64,000 nt of DNA from Trifolium pratense (GCF_020283565.1 NC_060065.1:32600409-32664408), one strand, 5' to 3'; shown: positions 33,701-44,219, numbered from the stretch's first letter. Made by a program: numbers and translations. Notes: generated by a model not told the origin, from the letters alone.

Positions 33701-36700
33701 TCTGACTATTCTCTATTCACAATCAATCAACAAAGTCACTTTACTGCATTGTTAATATATGTTGATGATGTGATTTTGACTGGTACTGATATACAAGAGA
33801 TAACTAGAATTAAAACTATCTTGGATAACAATTTCAAAATTAAGGATTTAGGTGTTGTGAAATATTTCCTTGGTTTAGAAGTTGCTCACTCCAAAGAAGG
33901 GATAAGTATATCTCAGAGAAAGTATTGCCTGGATTTGCTTCATGATTCTGGTTTGCTTGGATCTAAACCTGCCTCCACACCATTAGATCCATCCATTAAA
34001 CTGCATCAAGATAATGGTAAGCCATTTGAGGACATAAGTTTGTATAGAAGACTTGTTGGTAAACTGCTGTACCTCACCAACACCAGACCAGATATCACAT
34101 TTGCTACACAACAGTTGAGCCAATTTCTACATAATCCAACTGTTACTCACTACAAAGCAGCATGTAGGGTTATTAGATACCTCAAACATAATCCAGGAAG
34201 AGGCCTTCTCTTTCACAGAAATTCAGATTTGCAGATACTTGGATACTCAGATGCAGATTGGGCTGGATGCTTAGATACTAGAAGATCCACCAGTGGTTAT
34301 TGTTTCTTTCTTGGTTCATCTCTTGTGTCATGGAAGGCAAAGAAACAGTCAACCATCTCCAAGTCTTCATCTGAAGCTGAATATAGAGCTCTTTCATCAG
34401 CAACTTGTGAATTAACTTGGCTCCTATACTTGTTGAAAGACTTGCAGATAGAATGTACAAAGCAGCCAGTCTTGTTTTGTGATAATCAAAGTGCATTGCA
34501 TATAGCTTCAAATCCAGTTTTTCATGAAAGAACTAAGCACATAGAGATAGACTGTCACATTGTTAGGGAAAAGGTGCAGAATGGAATGATGAGACTGCTT
34601 CCCATAGCAACACAAGATCAGCTAGCAGATTTCTTGACAAAGGCTCTGCCAGTGCCAAAGTTTAACCATTTCATGTCCAAGCTTGGATTGCTCGATATAT
34701 ATCAAGCATCAGCTTGTGGGAGGATGTTAACTATCAATAAAAATGATCTAACCAATGAGAAATTGGAGAAATATGTACACAGTTAGTTAGGATTTGTAAC
34801 TGACTTGTAGTGTAAGTCTTAGTTTTGATAACTAACTTGTAGAATAAGTTAGTGTATGTTAGCTTCACATTAGCTTACAGTAGATCCTAGATCACAGTAT
34901 ATAAGGATGCTATTGCTGTATTAACATTCATTCAGTTCAATAATAATGAATCCTTCTTTCCAATTTTCCTTTTCTCTTCTATCTTAACAGGAAGGTTTTT
35001 GGTATCATCATGCAGAACCAAAATATTTAATGCTTGTGTATTGGATTCCTGAAAGTCCAAATACTATTCCTGCAAATGCCACACACAGGGTGGGCATTGG
35101 TTCATTTGTCATGAATGAAAAGCACGAGGTATTTCCTCGCTATTTAAATACTAAACCTTTATGTATTTCAACTTCATATTCAAGCTTGTAGTTAATTGAT
35201 AGTACTGAGTTTGAGGGTTGTATCTTTAACAAATACAGTTTTCCTATCTTGTACCTTGATAAAATGACAATGTCATAATCTGGGATGAAAAACAACTTGC
35301 ATGCATTTCGAGAACTAGTATATTTGGATCATTTAGGAAAACAAAAGAAAAAAAGAACCTTGCTTCTCCTTTATTCATAGTGTTAGATTTTTATATTGTG
35401 CCTAACTCATCCTTAAAAAACCGGCTTGTAAGGTTGAGGGGTACCACTCTTTATAAACTATAATTAGGCCTTATCTTTAATCAATTTGAGACTTAGTTTT
35501 TCCAATACACCCTCTCACGCCCAACACTATTTAAGGTTGAGGGGTACCACTCTTTATAAACTATAATCAGGCCTTATCTTTATTCAATGTTGGACTTGGT
35601 ATTTCCAATACACCCTCTCACACCCAACACTATTGGGCTTCGTGCGTGGATATAAATGGTGGGTGGCCCGAAACGATAAGCTCTGATTCCATGTTAGATT
35701 TTTATATCTGTACTAATACAAATTCTCTAGATATTCATAGTTCTCTTGCAGCTAATATCTTGTTTTATTGTTATTCATTGATACAAGGTGCTAGTTGTTC
35801 GAGAAAATAGCGGACTATTTCAAGGAACTGGGGTCTGGAAATTCCCTACTGGAGTTGTTGATCAGGTAAATGTTGGATAGCTTTATCATTTTAGTATAAG
35901 ATTATATGCTGTGTGTATATATAATCTACTTGTTTAACCTGTACAGGGAGAAGATATTTGTATAGCAGCAGTTAGAGAGGTCAAAGAAGAGACAGGAGTA
36001 AGTCATTATGATGCTGTACAATTACGTGTGGGCTAGTCCATGAAGTTTTTAGTTGCTCTAAGCCTGATAAATCTTGTTTCTTTCAATTTCATAGGTTGAT
36101 TCAGAATTTATGGAAGTATTAGCATTCAGGTAGCATACTTGTATGAATATATTATCAATTCAGAAGTTCCAATGATTGAAAATGGAGACTCCAAATTGAA
36201 GGTAGAAGATTCAAATCTCATATCGACAATTTGACATGTCCATTTTTTGGCAATATCATTGTCTATGGGAGAATCCTTGCTTGGAACATATATATATTGC
36301 TAATTGTTCTTGATAAATTAGTAACCTATTAGTCCTTGGAAGTTTCATGGATTCTTGTCAGTGCAGCATTTAGATGACTGATTATTCTTTTCTCCTTTCA
36401 TCTGAAATATCCGATCAACAGACAAAGTCATAACTCATTCTTTGAGAAGTCAGATTTATTCTTTTTGTGTATGTTGCGGCCGCTTTCTTCTGAGATCCAA
36501 GTGCAGAGGTTAGAGATAGAGGGTGCACAGGTACGTTAGTTTTAGTTCGAGGCTTCAAGCTAAGCAGTATTTCTGGTTTTTAAAATGTTCAATACTTATG
36601 AATCATAATTATATCACCATTTCTCTTCCTTCCTTGGTTAAGCCATCACATAATATTTTCCCCAAATTCTAAGATTGTATCGTAGACTCGTAGTCTATTT

Positions 36701-37382
36701 TAGATTCATTATTGGACCACCCTAATCTTAGGAAATCCTTTCATTACAAATTGGTGATGGAGTTTAATTAAGCCTAAAACCTAAAAAAAAATTGGTGGTT
36801 TAAGAAATGCATAAAACCTAAGATGGTATGATAGCTTTTCCCGATGTTTTAGATAGTGTTGAGCGTGAAAGGGGTCTTGAGAGGACCTGGATCCCCCATA
36901 GCAACTGCATGGTGTAGTAGCTTTGGGGACCGTTAGATCTACAGAGAGAAAACTTCTCTCACGAAATCTAACGGTCTTCACACCTGCTGCACCATCCAAC
37001 TACTGCAGGGGCACCAAATTCGTTTTTGGGGTTGAGTTAGGAGTAGTCCAAGTTCTAATATTGTGCATGGTAAAACTCTCCTTTTCGACGGTGTTTTGCT
37101 TTATTACATACAAGTTTGACAGTATGTCATTATAATTTATAGCCAAATGCAGATATCAATTCTTCATATTATTCTTTACTGCAGTGGATGCCATTTGTGG
37201 AATACACAGCTCAGCCATTCATCCAAAAGAGTGATCTTTTGAAGTACATCAACGATATATGTTTGGCGAAGATTGATGGGAGATATTCTGGATATACTCC
37301 TGTATCTACATTATCAAACTTCTCTGAGCACAAGTTTTATTTGTACTTGAATGCTGGAGAATTGAAAGAGTCCAACTCTTGA
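27715..37382 (+). CDS. Nudix hydrolase, copy 2, with Copia in intron 4 and duplicated exon 4
   Basis: Exons 27715-27835, 28942-29156, 29583-29648, 29770-29907 (exon 4), 34991-35128 (exon 4 repeat), 35788-35865, 35947-35997, 36095-36129, 36422-36530, 37185-37382. The coding sequence matches copy 1. The Copia element lies between the two exon 4 copies. Exon 4 is 138 bp and phase 0 at both ends, so including it twice keeps the frame (382 residues with a 46-residue repeat of the EGFWYHHAEPKYLML segment), and including it once gives the normal 336 residues. The second exon 4 copy follows the 3' LTR end: LTR ...CTATCTTAACA plus G makes a new pyrimidine-rich AG acceptor. Premature polyadenylation inside the LTR is also possible. 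Whether it makes active enzyme is unknown. Confidence 0.75.
29769..30069 (+). repeat. 301-bp direct repeat, left of Copia
   Basis: Equivalent to 20152-20452 of copy 1. It runs from the last base of the intron 3 acceptor through exon 4 into intron 4 and abuts the 5' LTR. Confidence 0.9.
30070..30334 (+). repeat. Copia 5' LTR
   Basis: 265 bp, TGTTAAC...TTAACA, with a TATATAAGG box near 30244. Confidence 0.93.
30335..30347 (+). other. Copia primer-binding site
   Basis: TGGTATCAGAGCC immediately after the 5' LTR, complementary to the 3' end of initiator-Met tRNA, the usual primer for plant Copia elements. Confidence 0.92.
30428..34786 (+). CDS. Copia gag-pol polyprotein, intact
   Basis: 1452 residues in a single frame, the normal length for plant Copia. 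Order of domains: UBN2-type gag (about 30-230), with a Cys-rich CTC..C.C segment; CX2CX4HX4C zinc knuckle at about 259; aspartic protease with DSGASH motif (catalytic Asp about 368); GAG-pre-integrase box (LWHFRLGHP); integrase core with Asp about 560, Asp about 623 and Glu about 656; reverse transcriptase with YVDD at about 1111; RNase H with the DADWAG motif at about 1275 and the later DNQSA and HIEIDCH motifs. This protease-integrase-RT-RNase H order defines Copia. All catalytic residues checked are present. The stop codon lies 62 bp inside the 3' LTR. The sublineage cannot be fixed by eye. Confidence 0.96.
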   Translation: MPPRNATDPVLDNSSPYFVHPGDGPSSVVVTPLLTGSNYQSWARSMKRALGAKMKLEFVDGSLPQPEDDFDPAFRAWHRCNQLVSSWILNSISPSIAQSVVFLENAIDIWNDLRERFSQGDLIRISELQQEIHALRQENRSVIDFYSELRVLWEELELYLPFPTCTCRQRCACEAMRSARRNHTLLQTIRFITGLNDHFSTVKSQILLLDPLPPINKVFHMVIQHERQGNFTEPDESKILVNAARSNKPTSGSKPPRNCTFCGKDNHFVENCFKKNGVPPHMKKYASANAATEGASSEPIAATPPSISQEQYDKLMSLLQHSNLASTSASASSVKVGSSMVTDHTSVIHKGISHSLHNACVLGTWIIDSGASHHICSSLSWFQSYIEINPINITLPNGNFAIAKLSGTVQFSPQFVITNVLFVPNFSINLIAVSKLCQSPHYIVNFTNTHCIIQDKKNLKMIGSADEHDGLYHLKLTDKVAHVASIDGSNHKSIPKSALWHFRLGHPSHLRLASLHNKFPYVTADPNGICDVCHLAKHKKLPYNTSFNKAAHAYDVIHFDIWGPISIKSFHHHSYFLTAVDDYSRYTWIVLMKSKAETRNHVINLIKMIQTQFNHQVKIVRSDNGPEFLINEFYTSKGILHQTSCVESPQQNGRVERKHQHILNIARALLYHSNLPKNFWSYAVLHATYIINRISTPVLQNKSPYEMLYQSLPNLHELKVFGSLAYASTLNINRSKLSPRGRKCVFLGYKQGVKGSILFDLDSKTIFISRNVTHFDHILPYTATNSPIHWHYHSTFDSTPSENHIPADSPNELSIRPLTTLLTDFTTNEAIQPIDIPSPSSPSLSPQNTSPPPSPPNVRPARVKHKPTHLSDYVCNSSSASLQSSSSGTLYPISSFHSLDHLSPSHSVYTLSLTQHTEPQTYSEACKSEHWIQAMNSELEALARTGTWKIVDLPPNIRPIGSKWVYKIKHKSDGTVERYKARLVAKGYNQIEGLDFFDTFSPVAKLTTVRMLLAIASIKGWIVHQLDVNNAFLHGDLQEDVYMKVPDGVQCAKPNQVCKLLKSLYGLKQASRKWYEKLTSLLVKEGYTQSTSDYSLFTINQQSHFTALLIYVDDVILTGTDIQEITRIKTILDNNFKIKDLGVVKYFLGLEVAHSKEGISISQRKYCLDLLHDSGLLGSKPASTPLDPSIKLHQDNGKPFEDISLYRRLVGKLLYLTNTRPDITFATQQLSQFLHNPTVTHYKAACRVIRYLKHNPGRGLLFHRNSDLQILGYSDADWAGCLDTRRSTSGYCFFLGSSLVSWKAKKQSTISKSSSEAEYRALSSATCELTWLLYLLKDLQIECTKQPVLFCDNQSALHIASNPVFHERTKHIEIDCHIVREKVQNGMMRLLPIATQDQLADFLTKALPVPKFNHFMSKLGLLDIYQASACGRMLTINKNDLTNEKLEKYVHS
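34716..34724 (+). other. Copia polypurine tract
   Basis: GTGGGAGGA directly before the TGTTAAC of the 3' LTR; primes plus-strand synthesis in this family. Confidence 0.85.
34725..34989 (+). repeat. Copia 3' LTR
   Basis: Matches the 5' LTR over 265 bp. Its terminal CTATCTTAACA runs directly into GGAAGG of the second 301-bp repeat. Confidence 0.93.
34990..35290 (+). repeat. 301-bp direct repeat, right of Copia
   Basis: Same 301 bp as 29769-30069, after which the sequence continues as in copy 1 (position 20453 onward). Contains the second exon 4. Confidence 0.9.
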
Positions 37383-37807
37383 AAAACATCACCAAAAGGT
37401 TAAACAACTAGATAGGATATTCAATCTTGGTTACATTGTAATGTTTTGATTCATTAAGTCAATAGTGCTGGTCTTCATCAGGTAAATTACATTGATTTAC
37501 CATAAGTCATAAGTACTGGCTTTGTCATTTGAAAGCAATTGCAGTGATAATCAAGTTTAGTTTATGTTTAAGATGGTTAGAGAAAAGTTGAACAGTCAAC
37601 AAAATACACATGGTCATTTTTATGGTAATGCATGATCTATTATAGTCTCTAATAATTTATATATAGTTTTTTAGTTTAGTCCTTAAAAAAATTATCCATT
37701 GTTGGACTCTACACTTTACAAAAATAGTGTGTTTTTAATCTCTGCAAAGGATTAAAAGCACATTATTATTTTTTATAAAATGTGTAGCCTAAAAATGAAT
37801 ACATTTT

Positions 37808-37982
37808 GTCCAGTGAGCGTAGCTTAGTTGGCAGAGATATTACATTATATATGCAGGGGGCCGGAGTTCGAATCCCGGTCATCCCACTTATCCACCACTA
37901 GTGGCTAGAAAATACATTTTATCTTGACAAAAAATGTATTATTTTTTTTTTTGTCATATTTAATAACTTAGACAAAAAAAAT
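37808..37982 (+). mobile_element. SINE, copy 2 of 22970-23144
   Basis: Same SINE and 17-bp flanks at +14838; carried by the segmental duplication. Confidence 0.82.
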
Positions 37983-39452
37983 AAAAATGAATACATTTTT
38001 TTTGTGAGAATTATACTCGAAAGATTTACAATTTTATAGGAAATATAAACTTTTTTTATACTTAGGAAATACAAACATATTCTTTGCGTGTTTTTTTTCT
38101 TTTCCAAGTAGTTTAAATAGCTAGACTCTCTTAATAGCTACGAACTGAATTATTCTAACGGGTGTATTTCTTATATTTCTATAAAGTGAATAAGTGATAT
38201 ATTGAGTAGGATATTTTATTTTCAAAATTACATCATCATAATCATAAAATAAAAAATGCATTGGGTGAGAAACCAAAACAATTTGCAAGTGACACGTGAC
38301 ATAATCAAGGTTGAAAAACATTGTTTTAAAAGCTCTTCAAACAATTCATTGTTGTTAAGGGGGATTATAGGGTGGGAGGTCTCTCACTAATTAGTCATGT
38401 GTTTTGTGGATCGGATTGAATGTGTACGTGATATTATGGTGTACAGTCAGTATTATATTATTTTCTATTTTTTAAAAAAAGTTTACAATTTTTTCGGAAA
38501 AAAGTTTTCGATCTTTTTTGGGGAAAAATTTTTCGATTTTTTTTCGGAAAAAAGTTCCCAATTTTCGGAGGGAAATTTTGGATTTTAGATAAAAACAATT
38601 TCAGAGATTTTGTCTGAACAAAAAAGTTTCCGTTCTTTTTTCGGAAAAAAAGTTTCGATACAAACAGTTTTGATTCAATTCACATGACTCATCGGTGAGA
38701 GACCTATTATGGTCTCCCACACTAGAATCCGCCTGTTGATAATACTTAATAACACAATTCTTTTATTTATCATACTATTACATAGATGTGACACTTTTTG
38801 TGATGTTTTCCTATCAACTATCTTGCTACAAAAATTTGGACATACTTTCTACAGCAGTTGTCTAAGGTGGCATGTTTCAGATGGATTTGCCTTGTTATTT
38901 ATTTGGACAACACATACATATGAGAATAAAATTATTAAATATAATCATCATATGCATGACACACAAATACAAACAGTTTTGATTCAATTCACATATACCG
39001 TAAGTGGTGCAAGTGAAGAAATATTCTTCACCTTTTCACCTATTTTCTATTAATTTTCAAAGCTAATTGTCCATTATGTTGACTAACTAACAATCAATGA
39101 TTTAATTGAGATTATCTTCCATGTAAGCTAACTTGGACTTTTTTGTTTCCTTGCCTTTACATTTAGTTGAAGCATCGATAGATAAAGATGTTTTCTCTTC
39201 CCACCTCCCGTGAATCTTTTATATCCTTCAATATTTCAATTTTACTCTTGCTGAAAACTTTGGTTCGCAGAAACCGGATTTTTAGTAGTGCAAATTCAAA
39301 GTAAATTTCGGTTTTTAGAAACCGAAATTTGTTTTCAAGGCAAAAAAAACTTGGGTTTCTATAAACCGAAGTTTTTTCAAGGACAAAATTGGAAATTTAG
39401 GGGGATAAAAGATTCACAGGTGGTGGGGAGAGAAAAGATAATAGACAAATTC

Positions 39453-41123
39453 ACAATCCCTTCTAACCTTCTAATGTTTTTACATCATTTTCTACTTAGT
39501 TATTATTCATTTACCCAAGAATCTAGCTTAAGAGAATTGCCAATGGCCAAAACCTTTTGGGGATCATATTCATTCCCACCAAACACAATTGAATCATTTG
39601 AATATTGTGATTGTGATCAATGTTACCCTTTTCTCATTTTTCTTTCCTTTTCTCATGTTTGTCAAGGTTTTAAATACTCATATGCGATTATATTTTGTGT
39701 AGCAAATATGAGGTTGAAAGTCTCGCATTATTTATATAAAAAAAAAAAAAGTTGAACAAAATATAAATAAGATGACACAAATTAAATGTCTTAGTGTTTT
39801 GGATATTGAAAATGCATCGCTCATATTTGGACCGTAATTTTTTACATTACTAAATATCGCAGTACCCTTAAAAGCCTTGCTTCTTGTACCTATAAGGGGT
39901 TGTTTACTTTGCGAAAACATCTTCGGTTCTTATTTTTTAAATTGTGTTCATTTTAACTTGTTAATGAAAAATGTAAGATAAAATGAACATTTGTGATGAA
40001 AAGAAGAAGAAAGACAGTTAGATGTAATGCATTTTTAAGATTTTCATTGTTTGTTAAAAATACATATAATTCTTCACTTCAAGTAATTAACACAAATTTT
40101 AAAAATAAAAATAGAACATTGGTCAATGATCACGCTATATTCCCACACTATTCTGTTTCACTTCTAAGTTTAAGAAACATAGACTCCCTTAAATTTTTAA
40201 AATATTTGGTTAATAAACGTATAAGATATTTATTTATATATACAAAATTTATATCGCTGTTACATATAAGCTAGGTGGTTCTCTCTCTCAACATAATTTT
40301 CTCCAAAATAAAAAATCACAGATCAAACTCAATAATTTGCTTAAGATGTCAATTTCTCATTTTATATTTGTAATTGTCTTAAGTAAATCTCTTTAATAAG
40401 TTATTAATTTTTTTAATCTAGAAACTCAATATCCAAAAATTATGATGAAACAAAGTCCAACCAATTTCACTATCTGTTTTTTCAGCTCACAAGAATGATT
40501 CTAGAGACTTTCTTGAAGATAAAATAAGTTCCTCACCACTTGTACCAATTGATAGAAATTGGTATAAATAGAAAATTTATGAAAATTAACACTGGCTTTT
40601 TAATGAACAAGCCAAAAAGAAATTAGCTGCTTAGTTCTAACTTCAATAGGTTCTTTAATAAAATCATAGTTCAATTTCTAACTTGGGAATTGATTATTGA
40701 AATATATATACAATTTGGGAAAGTTATTGAAGAAAAAAATAGTACACAACACAAGTAACTATATATACATAATACATGCAACATTCATCACCTCCCCCCA
40801 AAAAGCAAATGAAAAATACAAAGAATTTGTGCATTAATTCCACACCACCATCCATAATGTCTCTCTAGGGAATTCTAAATTAAAAAAATACATAGAATTT
40901 ATATCAAAGATAAGCATATATAAACCTGATATCTAGTCAAGAACGCATAGATGAGATGATTCAAGTCTATTCCAGCTTTTTTTTTTTTTTTTCTAAGTCT
41001 ATTCCAGCTTAGTCGTCATAGGTACATAGTTCAAATTCAGCCATCAGAAAGAAGCGGCATTAAAGTTGATGTAGAATTTTGCCGCCTATTGTGATCATAT
41101 CTGACTCGAATGATTAGTCTCTG
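39453..41123. other. Intergenic between the duplication and NF-YB
   Basis: AT-rich sequence with no recognisable coding region or structured repeat. The last 200-300 bp are probably the 3' flank of the NF-YB gene. A T run of 16 lies near 40978. Confidence 0.45.
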
Positions 41124-41627
41124 CTATCTGTTACTCCTTCCGAAAGACGGCGATCCACTTCCAGATCCATACATATTATGCCCCATCATCATCATCATAG
41201 AAGATGAAACTCCAACTCCATGATTATAAACTCCACCACTACCTTCACCAACATTTCCATGATCTCTATGATCACTTCTTCCAATCATAGCACTTTTTTC
41301 ACCTTCCATCTCTCTATACTTACTCAAATAAATCTTAAGTGGCTCCACATAATCTTCAAATCCAAGTGTTGTCATAGCCCAAAGAAGATCATCACCATTA
41401 ATTGTTTTTCTCTTTTCTTTTTGACACTTATCAGAAGCTTCCCCTGTTATGAAACTTATAAACTCTGATACACACTCTTGAACTGTTTCTTTAGCTTCTT
41501 TTGAGATCTTTGCGTTTGCTGGTAAAGCTTTTTTCATGATTCTGCTTACGTTTGCTATTGGAAGAAACCTGTCTTGCTCTTTGTAACCTGTTTGACCTCC
41601 TCCTGACTCGTTGTCTGATTCTGCCAT
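41124..41627 (-). CDS. NF-YB3: NF-YB transcription factor subunit, NF-YB3-like
   Basis: Intronless, 167 residues from the MAESDNES start. The histone-fold core (about residues 19-112) begins [18 protein letters not shown] and contains [37 protein letters not shown] and [12 protein letters not shown]. These are the DNA-contact, NF-YC-dimer and NF-YA-contact parts of a CCAAT-binding NF-Y subunit. The residue after KIS is Lys, not the Asp diagnostic of LEC1-type subunits, so this is the non-LEC1 class, closest to NF-YB2/3 (photoperiodic flowering via NF-YC and CONSTANS-type partners in Arabidopsis). The tail is rich in Gly, Ser, His and five consecutive Met. An in-frame ATG nine codons upstream (41654) is disfavoured because the TATA box would place transcription start at or after it. 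Function in this plant is inferred. Confidence 0.93.
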   Translation of the reverse strand: MAESDNESGGGQTGYKEQDRFLPIANVSRIMKKALPANAKISKEAKETVQECVSEFISFITGEASDKCQKEKRKTINGDDLLWAMTTLGFEDYVEPLKIYLSKYREMEGEKSAMIGRSDHRDHGNVGEGSGGVYNHGVGVSSSMMMMMGHNMYGSGSGSPSFGRSNR

Positions 41628-41665
41628 AGTTGTAAGTCTAAGAAATGCTATCAACCAAACACAGT

Positions 41666-41674
41666 CTTATATAT
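41666..41674 (-). promoter_or_regulatory. TATA box of the NF-YB gene
   Basis: Minus strand ATATATAAG about 40-47 bp upstream of the MAESD start; implies a very short leader and supports the downstream ATG. Confidence 0.55.
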
Positions 41675-41774
41675 TGAGTTATTATATGTGTGTACATTTA
41701 ATTTATATACACTATTTTCTCCTATCACTATTATAAAAAATATTAAAAAATGATACATCTGGTTTATAATATAA

Positions 41775-41777
<3 letters not shown>

Positions 41778-41815
<38 letters not shown>
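41778..41815. repeat. (TA)n microsatellite
   Basis: About 19 uninterrupted TA units upstream of the NF-YB promoter. Confidence 0.9.
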
Positions 41816-41817
<2 letters not shown>

Positions 41818-41906
41818 CTTTTTAATACAAAAAATGTCAAATCTACTTATAATAGTGATAGGATGGAGTATTTATATGTTAATATAATCAGAATAAAATA
41901 TTTTTA

Positions 41907-42041
41907 AATTTTTTGGTCAAGTAGCCTAGTGGCTAGACTCTCACACATTTAAATGTGGAGAAATGTGGAATCCGGGATTCGAATCTCAGCCACTCTAATA
42001 ATATTGTTGATAATTACCATTTGAGCTACACTTATGGGATT
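41907..42041 (+). mobile_element. tRNA-derived SINE
   Basis: Contains TAGCCTAGTGGCTAGA (A-box-like) and GGGATTCGAATCTC (B-box-like). It is flanked by AGAATAAAATATTxTTA copies (17 bp, one mismatch; 41890-41906 and 42042-42058). Confidence 0.75.
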
Positions 42042-42059
42042 AGAATAAAATATTATTAA

Positions 42060-43863
42060 GACTCTTTAGTAGTGGGAAGTGAGAAAAGAAAGACCATAGT
42101 TGTAAACTATATATATAATGATTTAGAATAGATTGTGGATTCTTTGGATTCATCTGGATATGATTAATTAAGGAGTTCTTGGATACCATGAAAAAAAGTT
42201 GGATGGCCGATTGATTTCAATTCATTTAAAAATAATTAAATATAAACCAATGATGTGGCGTCAAATGATTGGATGTTGGATATTATATTTAAGAATGACA
42301 AAATAGATTGGGTCGGCTCACTTGTTAAACCGTCATATTTTCCGAGCTAAGCTGAGTTTTGAGCTCAATAATTTAAGTTGATCCATCCTGTCTAACTCAT
42401 TTAAAAAACATGGCGGAGGCATATTGGTTTGCAAGTATTTTTTTAAAAAAAAATAAAAATTCTATAATGAGCTTTACAATGAAGCAATCATTCGAGTCCG
42501 ATGCAATAAAAAAATTCTCTTTATTGATACCGTAAAGAAAAACTTAGATTTAAGCGTTATATAACTAGGCTTTCAATTTCATTCGAGAATGTTCTTTCCC
42601 ATCATGTTCCCAATCCCATCAATCCTTCCTGCATGCAGCCCAAGTCACCCATGACCTAGCCAATGTTGCCCTAGTCATGCATGGTGGTGACGCTTATCTG
42701 TTTGATCCGTCAATCGTCCGTATTTTGTTATTCTTCCGCTCCGGTCACACATGTTTAGAGATATTAAAAAAAATTGATGTTGAAGTTGAAGAAGGTCTTC
42801 TTTCAATTTATTGACCTTTATTTATTTAGGCATATGAATGTCTTTGACCTTTATTTATTGTTATACTATTAAAATCAAAGTTTGATCTGTAAGCTTATTG
42901 TGCATAACTTATATACATTTTTCTAAAAGAAAAGATTTAAAAATAAAAAAAAAAAAAAAAAAACAGAATAGAATGTTTATTATTTATTGTGGTATTTGCG
43001 TTGAAATGTGGATAATTTGTGGCCGTTCATGTGCGAGAGGAGGTATTGACGTGTGTTTGAAATTTACCATTTGATTGGAACTGCTTATATCTTAGAAGTT
43101 AGAATCCAAACACCAACGTCACTGAATTGTGCTGAAAGGAGACAATGGCCTAAACTGTCTCTCATGTAGGCTCGGCTGAATGTTAGGTAGGGTACCTCCA
43201 GCACTTTTTTACCCTCAAAGTATAGTTTTAGTTGGAGTCATAGACCAATCTTTTAAGGTATACTTGAATTAAAGATCACATACTTAAGGGTCTACTCACA
43301 TGGGTTTGACATTTTGATGTTTTGTTCATCTCAAAATCTTATATTCAGATTTCATATTAGGTCAGTTTATACAAAATAAAACTCTTACTATTATATTTTT
43401 ATAAATAAACAGTAGAATTCATGTCTTTTAAATTAGTAGTCGATTTTTGAGCTAGATACTGAATCTTGAAAATAAAAACATAACTTAAGGTTCTACCCTT
43501 TCCAAAAAATGTTATTTTCTGAACACAATCGAGAATCAAACTTATAAACACATGCTTAAGAGACTTAAATATTTAACGTTGATTACGTTGGGCGAGTTTT
43601 TTTTGTGTGGGTACCAAATATAAATAGTTCATGTTAAAAAAAATACATTAAATCTAGAGTTTATTATAAGTAGTTGGGGGCTTAAAATGAGTGAATTTTG
43701 ACTCTAGTCAATTACCATAGATAAGGTCACTTGATATGTAGTTAAAATGATTGAGGCATTCTTCTCTTGAATAATAATTCTTTAGATGGACACATATTTT
43801 GACATTTTTTTTTATAAAATATTTGGACATATATTTTAGACACATAAAAAAGAAAGATGGAGA
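42060..43863. other. Intergenic, no gene seen
   Basis: AT-rich. A short higher-GC stretch near 42600-42740 has repeated words (CAAGTCACCCATGACCTAGC / CCCTAGTCATGCATGG) but no open frame of note. An A run of about 20 lies near 42945. Confidence 0.45.
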
Positions 43864-43872
43864 AAAATAATA

Positions 43873-44210
43873 GGCAAAATTACACTTCAGGTCATTTATC
43901 TTCTTTTTTTTAACAGTTTGGTCCTTTATTTTATTTTTTTGTAACAATTTGGTTATTTATCTTTTTTTTGTAACAATTTGGTCTTTTATCTTTTTTTTTT
44001 TGTAACACTTTGGTCCTTATCTTATTTATTTATAAAAATTAAAGGACCAAAGTGTTACAAATAAAAAAAAATAAAGGACCAAACTGTTAAAAAAAGGACT
44101 AAAGTGTTACAAATAAAAAAAAATAAAGGACTAAAGTGTTACAAATAAAAGATAAAGGATCAAAGTGTTAAAAAAAAAATAAGATAAAGGACCTGTAGTG
44201 TAATTTTGCC
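43873..44210. mobile_element. Fold-back MULE-type element with 9-bp target duplication
   Basis: 338 bp with inverted ends GGCAAAATTACACTTCAGGTC / GACCTGTAGTGTAATTTTGCC, flanked by perfect AAAATAATA (43864-43872, 44211-44219). Each arm is an array of about four units of the type TAACA.TTTGGTCCTTTATCTT (left) and its complement (right), so almost the whole element is one hairpin. Confidence 0.85.
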
Positions 44211-44219
44211 AAAATAATA

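Larger units (their letters stand above)
30070..34989 (+). mobile_element. Complete Ty1/Copia LTR retrotransposon
   Basis: 4920 bp. LTRs of 265 bp (30070-30334 and 34725-34989) begin TGTTAAC and end TTAACA, and no difference between them was seen by eye. The primer-binding site TGGTATCAGAGCC follows the 5' LTR directly, and a polypurine tract GTGGGAGGA precedes the 3' LTR. One uninterrupted gag-pol frame fills the interior. Structure and intact frame suggest a young, potentially autonomous element. Unlike the normal 5-bp duplication, it sits between 301-bp direct repeats. It lies in sense orientation in intron 4 of Nudix copy 2. Confidence 0.95.
24608..39445. repeat. Tandem duplication, copy 2 (with Copia insertion)
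   Basis: Starts at CAAATTC (24608-24614) and ends just before CAAATTC (39446-39452), after which unique sequence begins. It is 14838 bp: 9617 bp duplicated, plus 4920 bp Copia, plus 301 bp repeated flank. No substitutions relative to copy 1 were noticed. Confidence 0.92.

Noticed and set aside
39288..39755. 155-codon ORF crossing the right end of the tandem duplication
   Set aside because: Composed of low-complexity and intergenic sequence; the first 55 codons are repeated at 24450 with a different continuation, so it is a by-product of the junction.
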